64,000 bases of DNA, taken from Chelativorans sp. J32. GTDB lineage: Bacteria > Pseudomonadota > Alphaproteobacteria > Rhizobiales > Rhizobiaceae. Both the position numbers and the translations under genes were made by a program. The notes under the pieces are model-generated. The model was not told the origin of the DNA. It saw only the letters and a list, made by a program, of their open reading frames with translations, and did no database searches. This document shows, in pieces, positions 1-9,200 of the stretch (position 1 is the stretch's first letter; each line of letters begins with the position of its first letter). The stretch lies in contig NZ_JAEQ01000007.1 in assembly GCF_000518985.1 (NCBI RefSeq), positions 1 to 64,000 on the forward strand, given 5' to 3'.

Positions 1-291
1 GGCACCGGCTCCGCCTTCGCCGAGGAATGGCAGACCTCCTCGGCGCATCTGGGCATCCTGCGCGCCGACCTGCACCTGATCAAGAGCTGGGACCTGCTCC
101 TGGAAGGCCGCGTCCTGCACATGCCGGAGGCCGAGACCACCGACTATGGCGCGCTCGCCGCGCTCTACCGCCATGTCGGCAACAATTTCAAGGTCGGCGT
201 CGGCTACAATTTCGGCCGCTTCTCCGACGACTTGCGCGACCTAACCCTCGACGACGAAGGCGTCTTCCTGAACATCGTCGGGAAATTCTGA
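1..291 (+). CDS. C-terminal fragment of an outer-membrane beta-barrel protein
   Basis: The first reading frame is open from base 1 to a TGA at 289-291, so only the last 96 residues of a longer protein are visible. They show alternating polar and hydrophobic residues, with strand-like stretches such as NNFKVGVGYNFGRF, and end in a terminal Phe (IVGKF). This is the usual C-terminal signature of Gram-negative outer-membrane barrels inserted by BAM. The FSDDLRDLT..GVFLNIVGKF ending resembles the terminal barrel of large surface proteins with repeat domains, from memory of that family. The rest of the protein lies outside the window, so its function cannot be assigned. Confidence 0.6.
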   Translation, partial: GTGSAFAEEWQTSSAHLGILRADLHLIKSWDLLLEGRVLHMPEAETTDYGALAALYRHVGNNFKVGVGYNFGRFSDDLRDLTLDDEGVFLNIVGKF

Positions 292-297
292 AGCAAA

Positions 298-334
298 ACC
301 GCCCTTCGCCACTGCGCGGAGGGCGGCCTTTTTC
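298..334. terminator. Bidirectional Rho-independent terminator
   Basis: A GC-rich hairpin with outer arms CCGCCC and GGGCGG is followed by a T run on the plus strand (CCTTTTTCG) and has an A run before it, which gives TTTT on the minus strand. It lies 7 bases after the outer-membrane protein stop and about 50 bases after the convergent FUSC gene stop, so it can end both transcripts. Confidence 0.7.
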
Positions 335-385
335 GCCGCCTCCGAATGGATGTGGTGTAAGCGCAAATGCCTGATCGTGTTCGCA

Positions 386-2245
386 CTATCTTGCGGCAGG
401 TACCAGCGAGTTGCCCAGATTTCGGATCTCGGTTTCCAGAAATCCCGGAAGCGGGCCGATCTCTGCGGGTTTGCTCCCCCGCCGAATGGCGGTTTCGATG
501 TCATCCACTGCCCGCCGGACCTGGCGTTCTCCATCAGGCCCGAAAAGCCTGCGCGCAACCTCTTCCCGGGAGCGTTCGTCACCAGCGCCCTCGATTGACC
601 AACAGGCCGAGAGCACGCGATAGGCGAGCCGCTGTGCCGCGGCCACCGCAGGCCACATCTGCTCGGCGATCCTGCGATGCGCCGGAGTGGCGCCGACACC
701 TGCATCATAGGCCTGGAGCAGCGCGATGGTGCGGTGCTGGAGGTCACGGCGTGCGCGCCGGGCGGCCGTGGATGTGACGCGTCCTTCGGCGGCATAACCG
801 ATCGTCGCTTTGAGCACGGTCAACAGGGAGACGAGTTCCTGTGGTATGCGTACGGCGACAGAGCGCGGCGTCGTCAGCACCAGGACCAAAAGCCCGATGG
901 CGCAGCCAATGGCGGTATCGACACCGCGCACCCAAAGGACATGCGATATATCCGGAAGCTGGTGCCCGCCCGATGCGATCGTCAGGGCTGCCGCTGTGAT
1001 GAACACGACGGCAAGGGCGTAGTTGCGGATCACGCAGATCTCGATGACGAATTGCAGGAGCATCAAGGTGAGCACCAGCCACAGTCCTTCAGGATGGATC
1101 GCGAGGATCGCGCCTGCCAGAAGGAGACCGACGATGGTCCCGCTCATCCTTTCTATTCCACGCTGCAGGGTTCGCATCCAGTCGAGCCCCTGGTGCAACA
1201 TCAGGACGGCAGCCGCCATCGTCCAGTAGGCGCGTTCCAGCCCCATCGCCTCGCCGACGAGGCCTGCCATTGCCGTTGCCACGCCGACCCGTGCCGCCAC
1301 CAACATGGAGGGGGAGGATGGATGCAGCTCCTTGAGAAGAGAGCTTAGAAGCCCATGGTGGCCGAGCGGAACATGGTTGGGATCGGTGCGCTCCAACTCA
1401 ACTCTCGTGTCCCTCGCCTGGATGGCGAGCAGGCGCGCCCTGCCGGCTATGTCGGCAAGCAAGGTTTTGTCCGCGGGGGCGGTAGCGATAACGCCGGCGA
1501 AGAGCAGATGCAATTCCCGATTGATCGAACGCAGGCGGCTTAAGGTGCCGCTTGGACGCGGCTGTGCGGGTTGATGCGTCACCAGCATCGTCCAGGAATT
1601 GTGCATGGCAAGCGCCGCCGCGTGCCGGGCGGCATCCTCGGCAGGCTGCCCGACGGTCTCCACATAGGCTGCGATTGCTTCGGCCGCCGCCGCGACGGCC
1701 GCCCGTTCCGGTCCCCTGGGGGAGACGAGGGCGCCCACCATATGGGCCAACCATGCAAAAGTGCCGCCGGCCAACACGAGCAGGCCGATCTGGATGACGG
1801 ATAGGTGTTCCACCGGCATGGCCGTTCCCGCCGCGCAGGCGACCGCAAACATATAGGCTCCAGGGGGACCAATCCGCAGGGCGTTGCACAGGAACGTTGC
1901 CGCCATCGCAATGAAGACAATGGCCGGTATGACCAGAAGCCGTATTTCCGCCGCGAGGCCGAGAGCCACCGCCAGGGCAAAGGACAGGGCGATCGCAGCA
2001 AGATAGACGGCGCGGTTCAGATAGGGGCGGTCGTTGCCGTAAAGGGCCGTGAACGAGCCGATCGTGGCCATCAGCCCCGCGGTAATGTCGCCGAAAACCC
2101 ATCCTGCCAGCACAGGCGCACCCATGCAAATGGCGGCGCGTATCGCAAACGGCCAGCGACGGGCGGCGGGGCGCCATTGGAACAGCGTGCCGAGGTGAAA
2201 GGAAGGCGAGGGCGGTGCCGGTGGTACTGGCGCGATTCGGTTCAT
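386..2245 (-). CDS. FUSC-family inner-membrane transporter (aromatic acid/fusaric acid efflux type)
   Basis: This 619-residue protein has two blocks of closely spaced hydrophobic helices (about residues 30-170 and 345-475), each followed by a soluble cytoplasmic segment. This is the layout of FUSC/AaeB-type proteins (fusaric acid resistance, p-hydroxybenzoate efflux). The N-terminal block includes helices such as AICMGAPVLAGWVFG, and the C-terminal half ends in a long charged soluble domain. The frame is open further upstream to 2356, but those 37 residues are not membrane-like. The start at 2245 (MNRIAPVPP), behind a weak GGGGA, is preferred. No periplasmic adaptor gene (AaeA type) sits beside it, so the substrate is unknown. 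It converges on the terminator at 298-334. Confidence 0.75.
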   Translation of the reverse strand: MNRIAPVPPAPPSPSFHLGTLFQWRPAARRWPFAIRAAICMGAPVLAGWVFGDITAGLMATIGSFTALYGNDRPYLNRAVYLAAIALSFALAVALGLAAEIRLLVIPAIVFIAMAATFLCNALRIGPPGAYMFAVACAAGTAMPVEHLSVIQIGLLVLAGGTFAWLAHMVGALVSPRGPERAAVAAAAEAIAAYVETVGQPAEDAARHAAALAMHNSWTMLVTHQPAQPRPSGTLSRLRSINRELHLLFAGVIATAPADKTLLADIAGRARLLAIQARDTRVELERTDPNHVPLGHHGLLSSLLKELHPSSPSMLVAARVGVATAMAGLVGEAMGLERAYWTMAAAVLMLHQGLDWMRTLQRGIERMSGTIVGLLLAGAILAIHPEGLWLVLTLMLLQFVIEICVIRNYALAVVFITAAALTIASGGHQLPDISHVLWVRGVDTAIGCAIGLLVLVLTTPRSVAVRIPQELVSLLTVLKATIGYAAEGRVTSTAARRARRDLQHRTIALLQAYDAGVGATPAHRRIAEQMWPAVAAAQRLAYRVLSACWSIEGAGDERSREEVARRLFGPDGERQVRRAVDDIETAIRRGSKPAEIGPLPGFLETEIRNLGNSLVPAAR

Positions 2246-2496
2246 TCCCCGACTGCTTTCATGGTCCGGATCCTCATAGGTGATGGTGCCTATTGCACAA
2301 AATATCGCTGCGCTGGCCGAGGACCAAGTCGTGTCCGACTTCACCTTATTCGGCAAGCCCCCCCACCATGGATGCCGCCTGCCAAATAACTGCGCCTGCA
2401 GTCCAGAGTAAATTTCGAGAGTTTTTGTCGCATATTATTGAATATCTGGATTAATATCATAGATATGCAGAGTAATTAAAGAATGTGGTGGAGAGA

Positions 2497-2649
2497 ATGT
2501 CAGAGACAAGAAAAGAAAGTCGGCAGGACCGTACGGATCGGATCGCGAGAGAGCTTATCAGTTCCGAGCGACGCGCGCGAGAGAACAAGACGGCCCGGCT
2601 TCGTGCGTTACGCAAAGAAATGGAAGAGAGGGCCGCCAAGACGCCGTGA
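2497..2649 (+). CDS. Small highly charged conserved-type protein (50 aa)
   Basis: A 50-residue frame starts at ATG 2497 behind a good ribosome-binding sequence (GGTGGAGAG) and ends at TGA 2647-2649. Almost every second residue is Arg, Lys or Glu, and the middle (RRARENKTARLRALRKEME) should form a single amphipathic helix or coiled coil. Similar short proteins with the core ENKTARLRALR are, as I recall, common hypothetical proteins in rhizobia. No function is known to me. It sits in an AT-rich leader between the divergent FUSC gene and the minus-strand hydrolase, so it has its own promoter region (2357-2496). The start and frame are supported by the ribosome site; expression is inferred. Confidence 0.6.
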   Translation: MSETRKESRQDRTDRIARELISSERRARENKTARLRALRKEMEERAAKTP

Positions 2650-2723
2650 GCCGTGTCGCTGTGTTACTGTTGGCGGGCAGGTGGACCGTGCCGCCATCGC
2701 AATCGGCAAGCGAATTCCAATGA

Positions 2724-4148
2724 TCATCTACAATAGAGATCGCCAAGCGGAATATTCGGATATCGAATATAGTCGACCACCTTATCGTCCACGCAAGGCA
2801 CGTCTTCAATCAAGACAAAAGAATGCCCGTTCCCGTCTCTCGTGATCAAGGGGCTCTCGAACGCCGCCGACATTTTGACAGCATTGCCATAGGGTGTCGT
2901 GGGGTCGCCTGTCTGACTGACGAATAGGAGCGGTGGCAGGCTCTTGTCTCGCCGCGGTATATGGGGGGTGAACTGGGCTTCGAACGGCCATGCCGAGCAG
3001 GGATCGTCGTTCGAAGGATCAGGATCATCTTCAAGCGCGGCGAATGTACCAGCAAGGAAAGGAAGCGCCGGCGTAGAAGACAATCGCCCATAATCTGCGC
3101 AGGTGATCACCATCTGCGCCTTGGTTGCTTCCTCCGCGCCAAGACTATCCATCAGCTCTTCGGCTGTTTCGTCGATGACGGATCCGTCTCCAAGCTGCGA
3201 CAGGAACTGCGCAAGCTCGCTCCAATTGGCTTCAGAATATAAAGCGCTCATGGTGTAAGTGTAGATTTCAGCTGCCGTGACGGTTGTGCCGTCTGAACGA
3301 AGGATATCCCCCCGCTCGGCGCTCGCTAGGATGGAGCGATAGGTGGCGGTCGCGTCTGCAGGAGATGCCGATAACGGGCAATTGCCAGTGTTGGCGCAGT
3401 ATTGAGCGAAGCGGTAAAAGGACAAATTGAAACCGCGAAGCTGGTTCGTGAACATCGTCGCATAATTTTCTGAAAGGTCGACGACACCGTCCAGAACCAT
3501 TGCGCGAACATAAAAAGGATAGCGCTCCGCATAGAGTTGGGCGACCATCGTGCCATAGGAGTAAGCGACTAGGGTAATCTTCTCGTCACCGAGCGCCGCG
3601 CGGATGTCATTCAGGTCATCCACTGCGTCGAGCGTCGAAAGCTCGGCCAGGAAGGCTTTGTCCATGGACGTCAGACACGCTTCCATCGATTGCCGCGAAT
3701 AGCTGGGCACGTCCGGCTTGGTATTGCAGACGATTTTAGGCTCGGAGCGACCAATGCCGCGTGGATCGTACCCGATGATATCGAAGCTCGCACGCAACCG
3801 CGTCATTGCATCGGATTGGGTCAAAGAAAAGTCCAGGCCGGACTGGCCGGGGCCACCCGCCACCAGTATTACCGAGCCTTTCGCCTCCCCAGTGGCAGGA
3901 AGTTTGCTCAAAGCCAGCCTGACGGATTCTCGCGACCGCTGATTGCCATAGCGTTGCATGGGAACATCCAAAGTACCGCAGACGACATCCTGTGATGCGG
4001 CCTCGGGAAACCAGTCGGCGGGGCATTCGCTCCAAGCGATGGAGCGAACGGCGGTCGGTGGAGATTCGCCGGCATAGGCTCCCGGTAGAAGCGCCGTACT
4101 GGATATAATTAAAATAGTGGCTATATAAGAATAAGTGCAATTCTTCAT
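2724..4148 (-). CDS. Exported alpha/beta hydrolase, tripeptidyl-aminopeptidase-like (peptidase family S33)
   Basis: The 474-residue protein starts with a Sec signal peptide (MKNC.. hydrophobic core .. ending near AYAGE, residue 27), so it acts in the periplasm or outside the cell. The hydrolase fold is clear: oxyanion-loop motif GGPGQSG (98-104), GYDPRGIGRS (126-135), nucleophile elbow VAYSYGT with Ser197, Asp415 in QTGDPTTP and His442 in GNGHSF. The C-terminal part matches the TAP-like domain of proline-iminopeptidase/tripeptidyl aminopeptidase relatives. A peptide N-terminus is therefore the likely substrate, but esterase activity is possible. Its flanks (2370-2490 and 4149-4260) are AT-rich compared with the rest of the window, which suggests later acquisition. 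Confidence 0.8.
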   Translation of the reverse strand: MKNCTYSYIATILIISSTALLPGAYAGESPPTAVRSIAWSECPADWFPEAASQDVVCGTLDVPMQRYGNQRSRESVRLALSKLPATGEAKGSVILVAGGPGQSGLDFSLTQSDAMTRLRASFDIIGYDPRGIGRSEPKIVCNTKPDVPSYSRQSMEACLTSMDKAFLAELSTLDAVDDLNDIRAALGDEKITLVAYSYGTMVAQLYAERYPFYVRAMVLDGVVDLSENYATMFTNQLRGFNLSFYRFAQYCANTGNCPLSASPADATATYRSILASAERGDILRSDGTTVTAAEIYTYTMSALYSEANWSELAQFLSQLGDGSVIDETAEELMDSLGAEEATKAQMVITCADYGRLSSTPALPFLAGTFAALEDDPDPSNDDPCSAWPFEAQFTPHIPRRDKSLPPLLFVSQTGDPTTPYGNAVKMSAAFESPLITRDGNGHSFVLIEDVPCVDDKVVDYIRYPNIPLGDLYCR

Positions 4149-4559
4149 GGGTGCGCTCTGATGTAATCGAAACTAATATACTTATAGAATTAGAAATACC
4201 AGATGAATAACAGAGCGGTGAATATCGATAAATATAGTGAGATCTTGAACGAATTCACTCAAGAGCCCCTGCCTCCGCTGTCGAGCGCCCGCATCGACGG
4301 TTAGGGCTTCGGAGATTTCCGGAGCGGGCACTCGGGAGGCCGGGCATCAACGTCTTCATCATCTCGCAGGAACAGGTTGCCTGGAACGAGGGGAGGGCAG
4401 CAGACGGCGGATCCTGCGTCATTCGCCGGAAGATGTGGGCATGCCACTCCTTGTGCTCTATGGTCTTCCCTATGGAATGGGAGGAGCATCGGCGCCCAAA
4501 TTCAAGCGCAACCGGCCGAACCATGGCCGTTTCTTCCTTAACTTGTCAGGAGGTATTCC
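4149..4559. other. Intergenic region between hydrolase and catalase
   Basis: No gene is supported in these 411 bases. The first 110 bases are strikingly AT-rich (runs such as ATATACTTATAGAATTAG) and serve as the promoter region of the minus-strand hydrolase. From about 4260 the composition returns to the GC-rich norm, giving a sharp boundary. The last bases carry the catalase ribosome site (AGGAGGT at about 4549-4555). A minus-strand open frame at 4255-4524 has no recognisable features and is not reported as a gene. Confidence 0.5.
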
Positions 4560-6068
4560 ATGTCAGATCCACATAATTCCAAGGACATCCGGGCGATGGC
4601 CTCCACCACCGGCTCGGGAGCTCCAGCGCCAAGCGATCGCAATTCGCTCACCATCGGCCCGGACGGTCCAATCCTGTTGCACGACGTGCACTTCCTCGAG
4701 CAGATGGCGCATTTCAACAGGGAAAAGGTTCCCGAGCGTCAGCCCCATGCGAAGGGTGCCGGCGCTTTCGGCGTGTTCGAAACGACGGAAGACGTATCAG
4801 CCTATACCAAAGCGGCGCTGTTCCAGAAGGGTGTTTCGACCGAGATGCTGGCGCGCTTCTCGACCGTTGCCGGTGAGATGGGCAGCCCCGATACGTGGCG
4901 CGATGTCCGTGGCTTTTCGTTGAAATTCTATACCAGTGAAGGCAATTACGATCTGGTCGGCAACAACACGCCGATCTTCTTCGTCCGCGATCCGATGAAG
5001 TTTCCTCACTTCATCCGCAGCCAGAAGCGGCTCCCTGACTCCGGCCTGCGCGACAATCACATGCAATGGGACTTCTGGACGAGCAATCCCGAAACCGCCC
5101 ACCAGGTGACCTATCTGATGGGTGAACGTGGCCTGCCGCGCACCTGGCGGCACATGAACGGCTATGGTTCACACACCTATATGTGGGTCAATGCGAGAGG
5201 TGAGAGGTTCTGGGTCAAGTACCATTTCCACACCAATCAGGGCATGGAATTCTTCAGCAATGAAGAGGCCGCCGCCATGGCCGGCATCGATGCGGATTTC
5301 CATCGCCGGGACCTGTTCGATGCGATTACGCGCGGTGAACATCCGAGCTGGACGCTCTCGGTGCAGATCATGCCCTATGCCGAAGCCAAGACCTATCGAA
5401 TCAATCCCTTCGATCTGACCAAGACCTGGCCCCATGCAGATTATCCGCTGATCAAGGTGGGCACGATGACGCTCAACCGAAATCCGGAAAACTTCTTCGC
5501 TCAGATCGAGCAGGCGGCGTTCTCGCCGGGCAATACGGTTCCCGGTATAGGCCTTTCCCCGGACAAAATGCTGCTCGGCCGTGCCTTCGCCTATAATGAC
5601 GCCCAGCGTAACCGGATCGGCACCAATTTCCACCAGTTGCCGGTGAACCAGCCCAAGGTTCCGGTGAACACCTACATGTTCGACGGCCAGATGGCTTATC
5701 ACCATAGCGGCAACGCGCCGGTCTATGCTCCCAACAGCGGGGGCCGCAGCTGGGCGGATGCAAGCGGACCGATGGCCGATGGGTGGGAGGCCGATGGCGA
5801 GATGGTGCGCAGCGCCTATACCCTGCGCAGCAATGACGATGACTTCACACAGCCGGGCATTCTCGTTCGCGAAGTCTTCAACGACGAACAACGTGCAAAG
5901 CTTGTCGACCAGGTCGCTGGAAGCCTGCTGGGCGGCGTGCGTGAACCGGTGCTGGGTCGCGCGTTCGACTATTGGAAGAGGATCGACGCCGAGGTCGGCA
6001 GCCGCATTGAGGAGAAGGTCCGCAGGGGAAGCGCGGCGAGACCAGCCGAGGGCATGGGCGAAGGCTGA
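4560..6068 (+). CDS. Monofunctional haem catalase (small-subunit type)
   Basis: The 502-residue protein breaks down hydrogen peroxide to water and oxygen in the cytoplasm. Family landmarks are present in order: the distal-His segment [13 protein letters not shown] (His64), [21 protein letters not shown], the distal-Asn segment [15 protein letters not shown] (Asn137), and the proximal haem-ligand Tyr in [14 protein letters not shown]. Length (about 500) and the lack of a C-terminal flavodoxin-like domain place it with small-subunit clade 3 catalases. It starts at an ATG with a near-perfect AGGAGGT five bases upstream and ends at its own terminator, so it is a single-gene transcript. No adjacent oxyR was found, so the regulator is unknown. 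Confidence 0.95.
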   Translation: MSDPHNSKDIRAMASTTGSGAPAPSDRNSLTIGPDGPILLHDVHFLEQMAHFNREKVPERQPHAKGAGAFGVFETTEDVSAYTKAALFQKGVSTEMLARFSTVAGEMGSPDTWRDVRGFSLKFYTSEGNYDLVGNNTPIFFVRDPMKFPHFIRSQKRLPDSGLRDNHMQWDFWTSNPETAHQVTYLMGERGLPRTWRHMNGYGSHTYMWVNARGERFWVKYHFHTNQGMEFFSNEEAAAMAGIDADFHRRDLFDAITRGEHPSWTLSVQIMPYAEAKTYRINPFDLTKTWPHADYPLIKVGTMTLNRNPENFFAQIEQAAFSPGNTVPGIGLSPDKMLLGRAFAYNDAQRNRIGTNFHQLPVNQPKVPVNTYMFDGQMAYHHSGNAPVYAPNSGGRSWADASGPMADGWEADGEMVRSAYTLRSNDDDFTQPGILVREVFNDEQRAKLVDQVAGSLLGGVREPVLGRAFDYWKRIDAEVGSRIEEKVRRGSAARPAEGMGEG

Positions 6069-6087
6069 TAGTCAGACCGACCGGTGA

Positions 6088-6120
6088 GGGTGGGGGATTT
6101 GCTCCCACCCCGCCCTTTTT
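6088..6120 (+). terminator. Rho-independent terminator of the catalase gene
   Basis: The arms GGGTGGG (6088-6094) and CCCACCC (6104-6110) form a strong hairpin, followed by CGCCCTTTTT. It lies 20 bases after the catalase stop. Confidence 0.8.
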
Positions 6121-6200
6121 CTCTGACGGGCATACCGAAAGATGCTGTGGTCTTATGTTGCTGTTTCGGTAGCTACAACCCCCGGCCCAGAAAAGTCTCG

Positions 6201-9200
6201 TCAAGCGTTCCGGTCCAACAGATCTCTGACGCGCGTTGCCAGCTGTTCAAACGTGAAGGGCTTGGAAATGAGTTGTACACCGGCATCAAGGCGGCCTTGG
6301 TGTACGATCGCGTTGCGCGAATAGCCTGTCGTGAACAGAACCTTCAAACCGGGTCGTAATTCCGCGGCCGCATCGGCAAGCACGCGGCCGCTCTTCCCGG
6401 GCAGCACGACATCGGTAAACAGCAGGTCCACGCGCTGCTTGGATCGCAGGATGGCAAGCGCGGTATCGGCTTCAGGTGCTTCGAGGACGGTATAGCCGAG
6501 CTCCGAAAGGATCATGGTGCTGTAAGCGCGCACCTCGTCATTGTCTTCGACGACGAGGACAACCTCACCCTCACTGCTCGTCGGCACCCCGAGTTCGGTT
6601 GAGCCGGTCTGGCCATGGCTATCGCCCGTATAACGGGGAAAGTAGAGCTTGACCGTCGTGCCTTGGCCGACCTCGCTGTAGATCGTCACATGGCCGCCGG
6701 ACTGCTTTACGAAGCCATAGACCATGCTGAGCCCAAGCCCGGTGCCGCGGCCGGGTTCCTTGGTGGTGAAGAAGGGCTCGAAGGCGCGGGCAAGAACATC
6801 CTTCGGCATGCCCATACCCGTATCGCTGACCGCGATCATCACATATTGGCCGGGTATGACCTCCGCATCCGTGGCGGTGTAGGTCTCGTCGAGTGCGGTG
6901 TTGGCGGTCTCGATCGTCAGCTTGCCGCCTTCCGGCATGGCATCGCGGGCGTTGACCGCAAGATTGAGGATCGCGCTTTCGAGCTGGTTCTGGTCTACCT
7001 CCACCGTCCACAACCGCGGCGCCAACACTCCTTCGAGCTCGATCTGCTCTCCCAAGGTCCGGTGCAGGAGCTCGGTCATCTCGCGAACCAAGAGATTGAG
7101 ATCGAGAGCCTTGGGCTCGAGCGGCTGACGTCGCGAGAAGGCGAGCAGCCGTCCGGTCAGGTTTGCCGCCCGCTGGGCACCCTGTAGGGCCATTTCCACG
7201 GCCCGAGCAATGCGTACATGGTCGCCAGGTTTGCTGCGCCTTATCGTATCGAGCCCGCCGATGATCACCGTGAGCAGATTGTTGAAGTCGTGAGCGACGC
7301 CGCCCGTGAGCTGGCCGACGGCTTCCATCTTTTGCGATTGCCGGAGCGCTTCTTCCGCCGCCGCACGGCGCGCCACTTCCTCGGCGACACGTTCCTCCAG
7401 GTTGGCATTGAGCGCCTGCAGCTGGGCTTCCGCCCGCCGGCGCTGCTGAAGTTCGCGCTCCGCAGCCTGAAACAGGCGGGCATTGTCCAGAGCTATGGCC
7501 GCTTGGCTGGCGAGAGCGACGACACGCTCCTCAGCCACTTCGTCGAATATGTCGGGCTTGGAGTGCCCGAAAAACAACCCTCCAAGAACCTCGCCCGTCC
7601 GGGATTTGACGGGAACGGCGAGATAGCTGCAAACCGGAAGGTGGCCTTTCGGCATGCCGTAGTGAGGGGCCATCCGGCCATATCGAGGATCTTTGGTAAT
7701 ATCGGGGGAGCGTACGACCGCTGCTCCTGTGAATGTGGGGGCGAAGATGTCGGTGTTGCGCGGCATCGGATATTTTGCGAATGCCTCGCGCGGGGCTCCG
7801 GACAGGGTATAGAGCGTATATCGCTCCCCTTGCTCGTCGATGACATTGTAGAAGAAGGCGCCAAACTCGGCGCCGGTGATTTCCACCGCCGCATCGGTGA
7901 TCGTCTGCACCAGCCTGTTCTGATCCAGATCTCCGGAGATGGAGGTGGCAGCGCGATTGAGGATCGCGAGGGCGTTTGTCTGCTCTTTAAGGGCCGCGCT
8001 CGCTGCCTTTTCCTCGGTCACGTCGATGACCACGCCGGCCATCCTCTTGCTGCCATTGTCGTCGGTTTCCACACGGCCCCGCGCAATGACGACACGCTCG
8101 GCGCCGGAGCCATGAACCCGGTATTCAGCCTCATAGGGTTCGCCGGTTTCGACCGAGCGCCCGAGGATTGACAGAACCCGGTCCACATCCCTCCGGTCGA
8201 TCGCTTGTAGAAAAACATCGAGCGGAAGGCCGGCCTCGGCATCCGCCTTGGCTACCCCGAATACTTCCACCAGCGGTCCCTGGATCGCGAGCCGGTCACT
8301 GTCCACTGACCATTCGAACACCGCGACGCGTCCAGTGGAGAGCGCCAGCGACAAACGATCCTGTGTCATCAGGTACCGCTGCTCGCTTCTAAATACCGCG
8401 CGGTTCGCCTCCCGCCGGATCTCGGCCATTTGGATGTTGGAATGCACACGGGCCAAGAGCTCGCGTGCGGCGAAGGGCTTGATCAGGTAGTCGTCGGCTC
8501 CCGCTTCCAGCCCTTCCACCTTCGCTTCTTCGCCCGCGCGAGCCGAGAGCATGAGTATGGGCACGTCTGCGAGCGCCGGGTTGCTGCGAGCCCGTTTGAG
8601 CAATCCAAAGCCATCGAGCTTGGGCATCATGACATCGGTCAGGATCAGGTCCGGCTTTCTCTGCTGCGCGATTTCAAGCGCAGCCTCGCCGTCGCCAGCC
8701 AGTTCGACCGTGTAGCCTTGTGCCTGCAGCAGGCGGGAGACATAGGCCTGCATGTCGGCATTGTCATCGGCGAGCAGCACGCGCTTGCCTGCGCCCGGCG
8801 TGGTGGGATCCTGGCCTGCGATCGCTCCCAGTCCTGCCGTTGAAAGCTCGCCCTGCATCTCCATCGTGGGCGCGGTATCAGGCAGCCACCGCAGCGCCTC
8901 TTCAACAAATTCGTGTGCCTTTACAATGTCGATTTGCTCAGAGCCCTCAAGCTGCACACGCTCCGGCGGCAGGTGCTTGTGGCCGAACGGCAAGGAGATG
9001 ATAAAGGTCGTACCGGCGCCCGGCGCGCTTTCGGCGGCGATCTGACCGCCATGCAGCTTGACGAGCTCCTGGACCAGTGCCAGGCCGATGCCGCTGCCCT
9101 CGAAGCTTCGGCCTTGCGCGCCCTCGATCCTCTGAAAGCGCTCGAAAAGCTTGGGCATTTCGCTTTCGGGAATCCCGATGCCCGTGTCGCGCACTTTCAC

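Noticed and set aside
4255..4524. Possible minus-strand gene upstream of catalase
   Set aside because: No ribosome site, no recognisable content, and it would cover the catalase promoter.
5169..5891. Minus-strand 240-codon frame inside the catalase gene
   Set aside because: Fully antisense to a well-supported catalase, no ribosome site or motif.
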